Shown here piece after piece: positions 62,345 through 64,000 of a stretch of 64,000 bases of DNA. A program made the translations under genes and the position numbers. This DNA comes from Meandrina meandrites. Its lineage: Eukaryota > Cnidaria > Anthozoa > Scleractinia > Meandrinidae. The notes under the pieces are model-generated. The model was not told the origin of the DNA. It ran no database searches and was given only the letters and a program-made list of their open reading frames with translations. How positions within the stretch are numbered: the stretch's first letter is position 1; each line of letters opens with the position of its first letter. Where the stretch lies: NCBI GenBank assembly GCA_963693305.1, contig OY855907.1:39644856-39708855 (forward strand), in the 5' to 3' direction.

Positions 62345-62656
62345 TACCTGTGGATTCCACTGCATATTTTGGAATACTAATCTTGTCAGCTGCCCACCTT
62401 CCAAAGAATTCTTTCATTAATTCTTCCACCAATCCCAATCCCGTCTGCTGCCCACTTGCATATTGCGTCTGATATTTATTCTTTCAATTGCTTTGCGTGA
62501 CATAGTGATTGGGAACATTAATGCAACTCAAAGTTATTTCTGATTGGAATTCCCTTCAAAACATTGAAACTAACCCACTGACTCCAGTGCATAGTTGCGG
62601 ACACCAATGTTGTCTGCTGCCAACTTGTACACTGCTTGTGATATTAATTCTTTCAC
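62345..62656 (-). pseudogene. Diverged repeated coding-like cassettes
   Basis: Minus-strand translations contain related peptides. At 62,656-62,570, VKELISQAVYKLAADNIGV continues into RNYALESVG and then a stop. At about 62,437-62,355 there is a related VEELMKEF..WAADKISIPKYAVESTG. A third copy at about 62,495-62,438 has a stop after LKE, then ISDAICKWAADGIGI. An acceptor-like cagcag precedes the first. They look like duplicated exons of an unknown protein, partly decayed, next to the zinc-finger exons. Confidence 0.35.
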
Positions 62657-62872
62657 CTGCTGTACGTCGCATTGTGGTGATTGGCAACATTAATACAGAA
62701 CACAGTTGTTTCTGATTTGAAGCTCTTTTTACACATTTCGTCGTTCGTTTTGTTAAAGAACTAGCAAGTTAACTCCATCTAAAAGAACAATAACTACTTT
62801 ACATATATATGTAGACTTGGATAATTATATCAGTAATCTATTAACTAAGCAATATCAAACAAATATTCATTG

Positions 62873-63046
62873 TTACTTACACGACGTTTTCTCGTGTCTG
62901 GTTAGGTTTGATTGTGATACAAATCCTTTGCCGCAAATATCACATTCGAACGGTTTAGATCCTGAATGCGAATTCAGATGTATTTCCAAGTTTGTTTTTC
63001 GTTGGGCGGTGTAGTTACATCCGTGTATTGGGCATGTTAAATCCAT
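62873..63046 (-). CDS. C2H2 zinc-finger exon, intact
   Basis: The minus-strand exon begins after a pyrimidine-rich acceptor (ttattcctttag, AG at 63,048-63,047). It encodes 57 residues before TAA at 62,875-62,873. Two fingers are visible: C-x4-C-x12-H-x3-H (CPIHGC ... EIHLNSH), a linker with KPFEC, then C-x2-C-x12-H-x4-C (CDICGKGF ... RHEKTSC). A donor (cgt/gtaagt, 62,880) overlaps the end, so the exon may instead be spliced at 62,881. It probably binds nucleic acid. Flanking satellite would be intron or 3' sequence. Other exons lie to the right, probably beyond the window. Confidence 0.75.
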   Translation of the reverse strand: MDLTCPIHGCNYTAQRKTNLEIHLNSHSGSKPFECDICGKGFVSQSNLTRHEKTSCK

Positions 63047-63172
63047 CTAAAGGAATAACAACCATTTTAAACCCCTGCAACATGTTGGGAGAACACAAGG
63101 AAAAAAAAAAGCTTTCGCTTGGCTTGGTATCTGGTATCCACAGATATAGCATTTGAAAGTCATCTACTTCTT

Positions 63173-63238
63173 ACAAGCAGTCTTTTGATGCCGCTTCAGG
63201 TTTTATCTGTGGATAAATGATTTATTACAACGTGCACA
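63173..63238 (-). pseudogene. Degenerate zinc finger with internal stop
   Basis: The minus-strand translation reads CARCNKSFIHR, stop, NLKRHQKTAC. Spacing is a complete C-x2-C-x12-H-x4-C finger, but the codon expected for Ser is TAA. A gtaaga donor-like sequence follows at the same relative place as in the intact exon, showing common origin. Confidence 0.7.
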
Positions 63239-63654
63239 CCAAAAACGACCATTCTATTCCTTCTTTTCAACAATCTTTGTCATCCTTTACGGTCCTGATC
63301 ACTTTCACCATGCTTTGGTGACACTTGCTCATGTAGTATCTCTTGACTCTTTTCTTGCTCCCTTCTCATCAACTAATTGCCTCTGATATATACCCCACAA
63401 CTTCCTTCACAATGGTCTTGTCCACTTCCCCCAAGGTACTAATGAAATGGATGTGTAAAAAGAAAAAAGGAAAATGAATGCTTCTCTTAAAACTTATTAC
63501 GATCTTATGTTTATTTATGCCTTAAAGTTGATAAACCATTTATTGGATTTGGTTCAATTCTTCTGTTCATCGTCATTCAGTAGTAATCACTTGGATACAC
63601 TAGAAAAATATATATATTGTTCTAATATTTGCAATGATGTGTGGCTGAATCATA

Positions 63655-63805
63655 TTACCTGTACAGATAAAGCGAATTGCTTGTGTGGTTGAGATAAATT
63701 TCCTGTGTGACTGAAACAAATTTCCTGTGTTGTTGAGATGAATTGCCTCCTGTGCCTCTGATAAATTGCCTGTGCGGCTGAAACAAATTGCCTGTGTTAA
63801 TTGTA
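63655..63805. repeat. 44-bp satellite, diverged outlier block
   Basis: Three to four degenerate units (gaattgcttgtgtggttgag, aaatttcctgtg..) separated from the main array by about 1.3 kb. They directly abut the last zinc-finger exon on its downstream (minus-strand) side. Confidence 0.85.
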
Positions 63806-63811
63806 ACTTAC

Positions 63812-63950
63812 ACCCGGTCTTCTCGTGCTGCTTTAAGTTTCCCAAGTTCACGAAACACGGAAAAGGTTTCATTCCAGTGTGGGGACGCAGATGTGCCTCC
63901 AGCTGGCTTCTTTTTAAGGCTTTGTAGCCACAAAATATATAATTCGAGCA
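63812..63950 (-). pseudogene. Second zinc-finger exon with a damaged finger
   Basis: The minus strand encodes a first finger (CGYKALKRSQLEAHLRPH with an upstream Cys at x5 spacing) and a linker GMKPFPC. A second finger follows that lacks about six residues, including the second Cys of the pair, before FVNLGNLKQHEKTGC. A gtaagt donor ends the exon (63,811). No good acceptor is visible upstream, and an in-frame TGA lies a few codons before the first Cys. Paralogue of the 62.9-63.0 kb exon, probably non-functional or edited by deletion. Confidence 0.6.
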
Positions 63951-64000
63951 GAGAAGAGCGACTCACTCAGCCATGCTTGTGGTGAAATCTGATGTTTATT

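Noticed and set aside
60875..62404. 509-codon minus-strand frame with 44-residue repeats
   Set aside because: Same reason: the 44-bp unit is stop-free in all three minus frames, and three overlapping frames are open over the same DNA. A real repeat protein would favour one frame. It could still be read as an extension from the finger exons, which is noted as a finding.

Overview
This is repeat-dominated eukaryotic genomic DNA, not a bacterial or viral genome. It has spliceosomal donor and acceptor signals, a C2H2 zinc-finger exon, a BEL/Pao LTR retrotransposon, an L1/Tx1-like LINE, several families of DNA transposons and MITEs, microsatellites and a 200-N scaffold gap. This combination fits a marine invertebrate, most plausibly an anthozoan cnidarian such as a stony coral. 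That assignment is inferred from transposon content only; no host gene here fixes the species.

Positions 1-45,684 are one nested structure. About 23.8 kb (roughly 740 units, 37% of the window) is a 32-bp satellite. It sits in a larger macrosatellite unit made of a ~1.9-kb non-satellite leader, a long 32-bp array, a 125-bp spacer, a short array and a ~195-bp tail, followed by the next leader. Unit 1 (entered inside its leader) covers 1-11,531, unit 2 starts at 16,231 and unit 3 at 41,337. Unit 2 also carries a truncated leader (26,872-27,728) inside its array. Two large elements interrupt the array. One is a 4.7-kb DNA transposon with 1.1-kb inverted termini (11,532-16,230) at a duplicated TTAA; the matching unoccupied TTAA is visible at 41,337-41,340. 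The other is a BEL/Pao element (30,628-40,576) with a 5-bp target duplication and nearly identical LTRs. A 5'-truncated LINE (35,796-39,428, 14-bp target duplication) has landed in the BEL integrase. The order of events is therefore satellite, then macrosatellite duplication, then TTAA transposon and BEL, and finally the LINE into the BEL.

Positions 45,685-56,203 hold a C-rich hairpin minisatellite, a 41-bp perfect foldback, a 3.6-kb DNA transposon with ~38-bp TIRs and a 9-bp target duplication containing a Myb/SANT-like exon, and several nested MITEs. A gap follows at 56,204-56,403.

Positions 56,404-64,000 are mostly unassigned intergenic or intronic DNA with inverted repeats and CCAAT-bearing modules. 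At the right end there is a 44-bp satellite (60,893-62,330, echoed at 63,655-63,800) and a cluster of zinc-finger exons on the minus strand, one intact and two decayed. These are the only convincing host-gene pieces. The many long minus-strand reading frames across both satellites arise because the repeat units lack stop codons in all three frames of that strand; I do not annotate them as genes.
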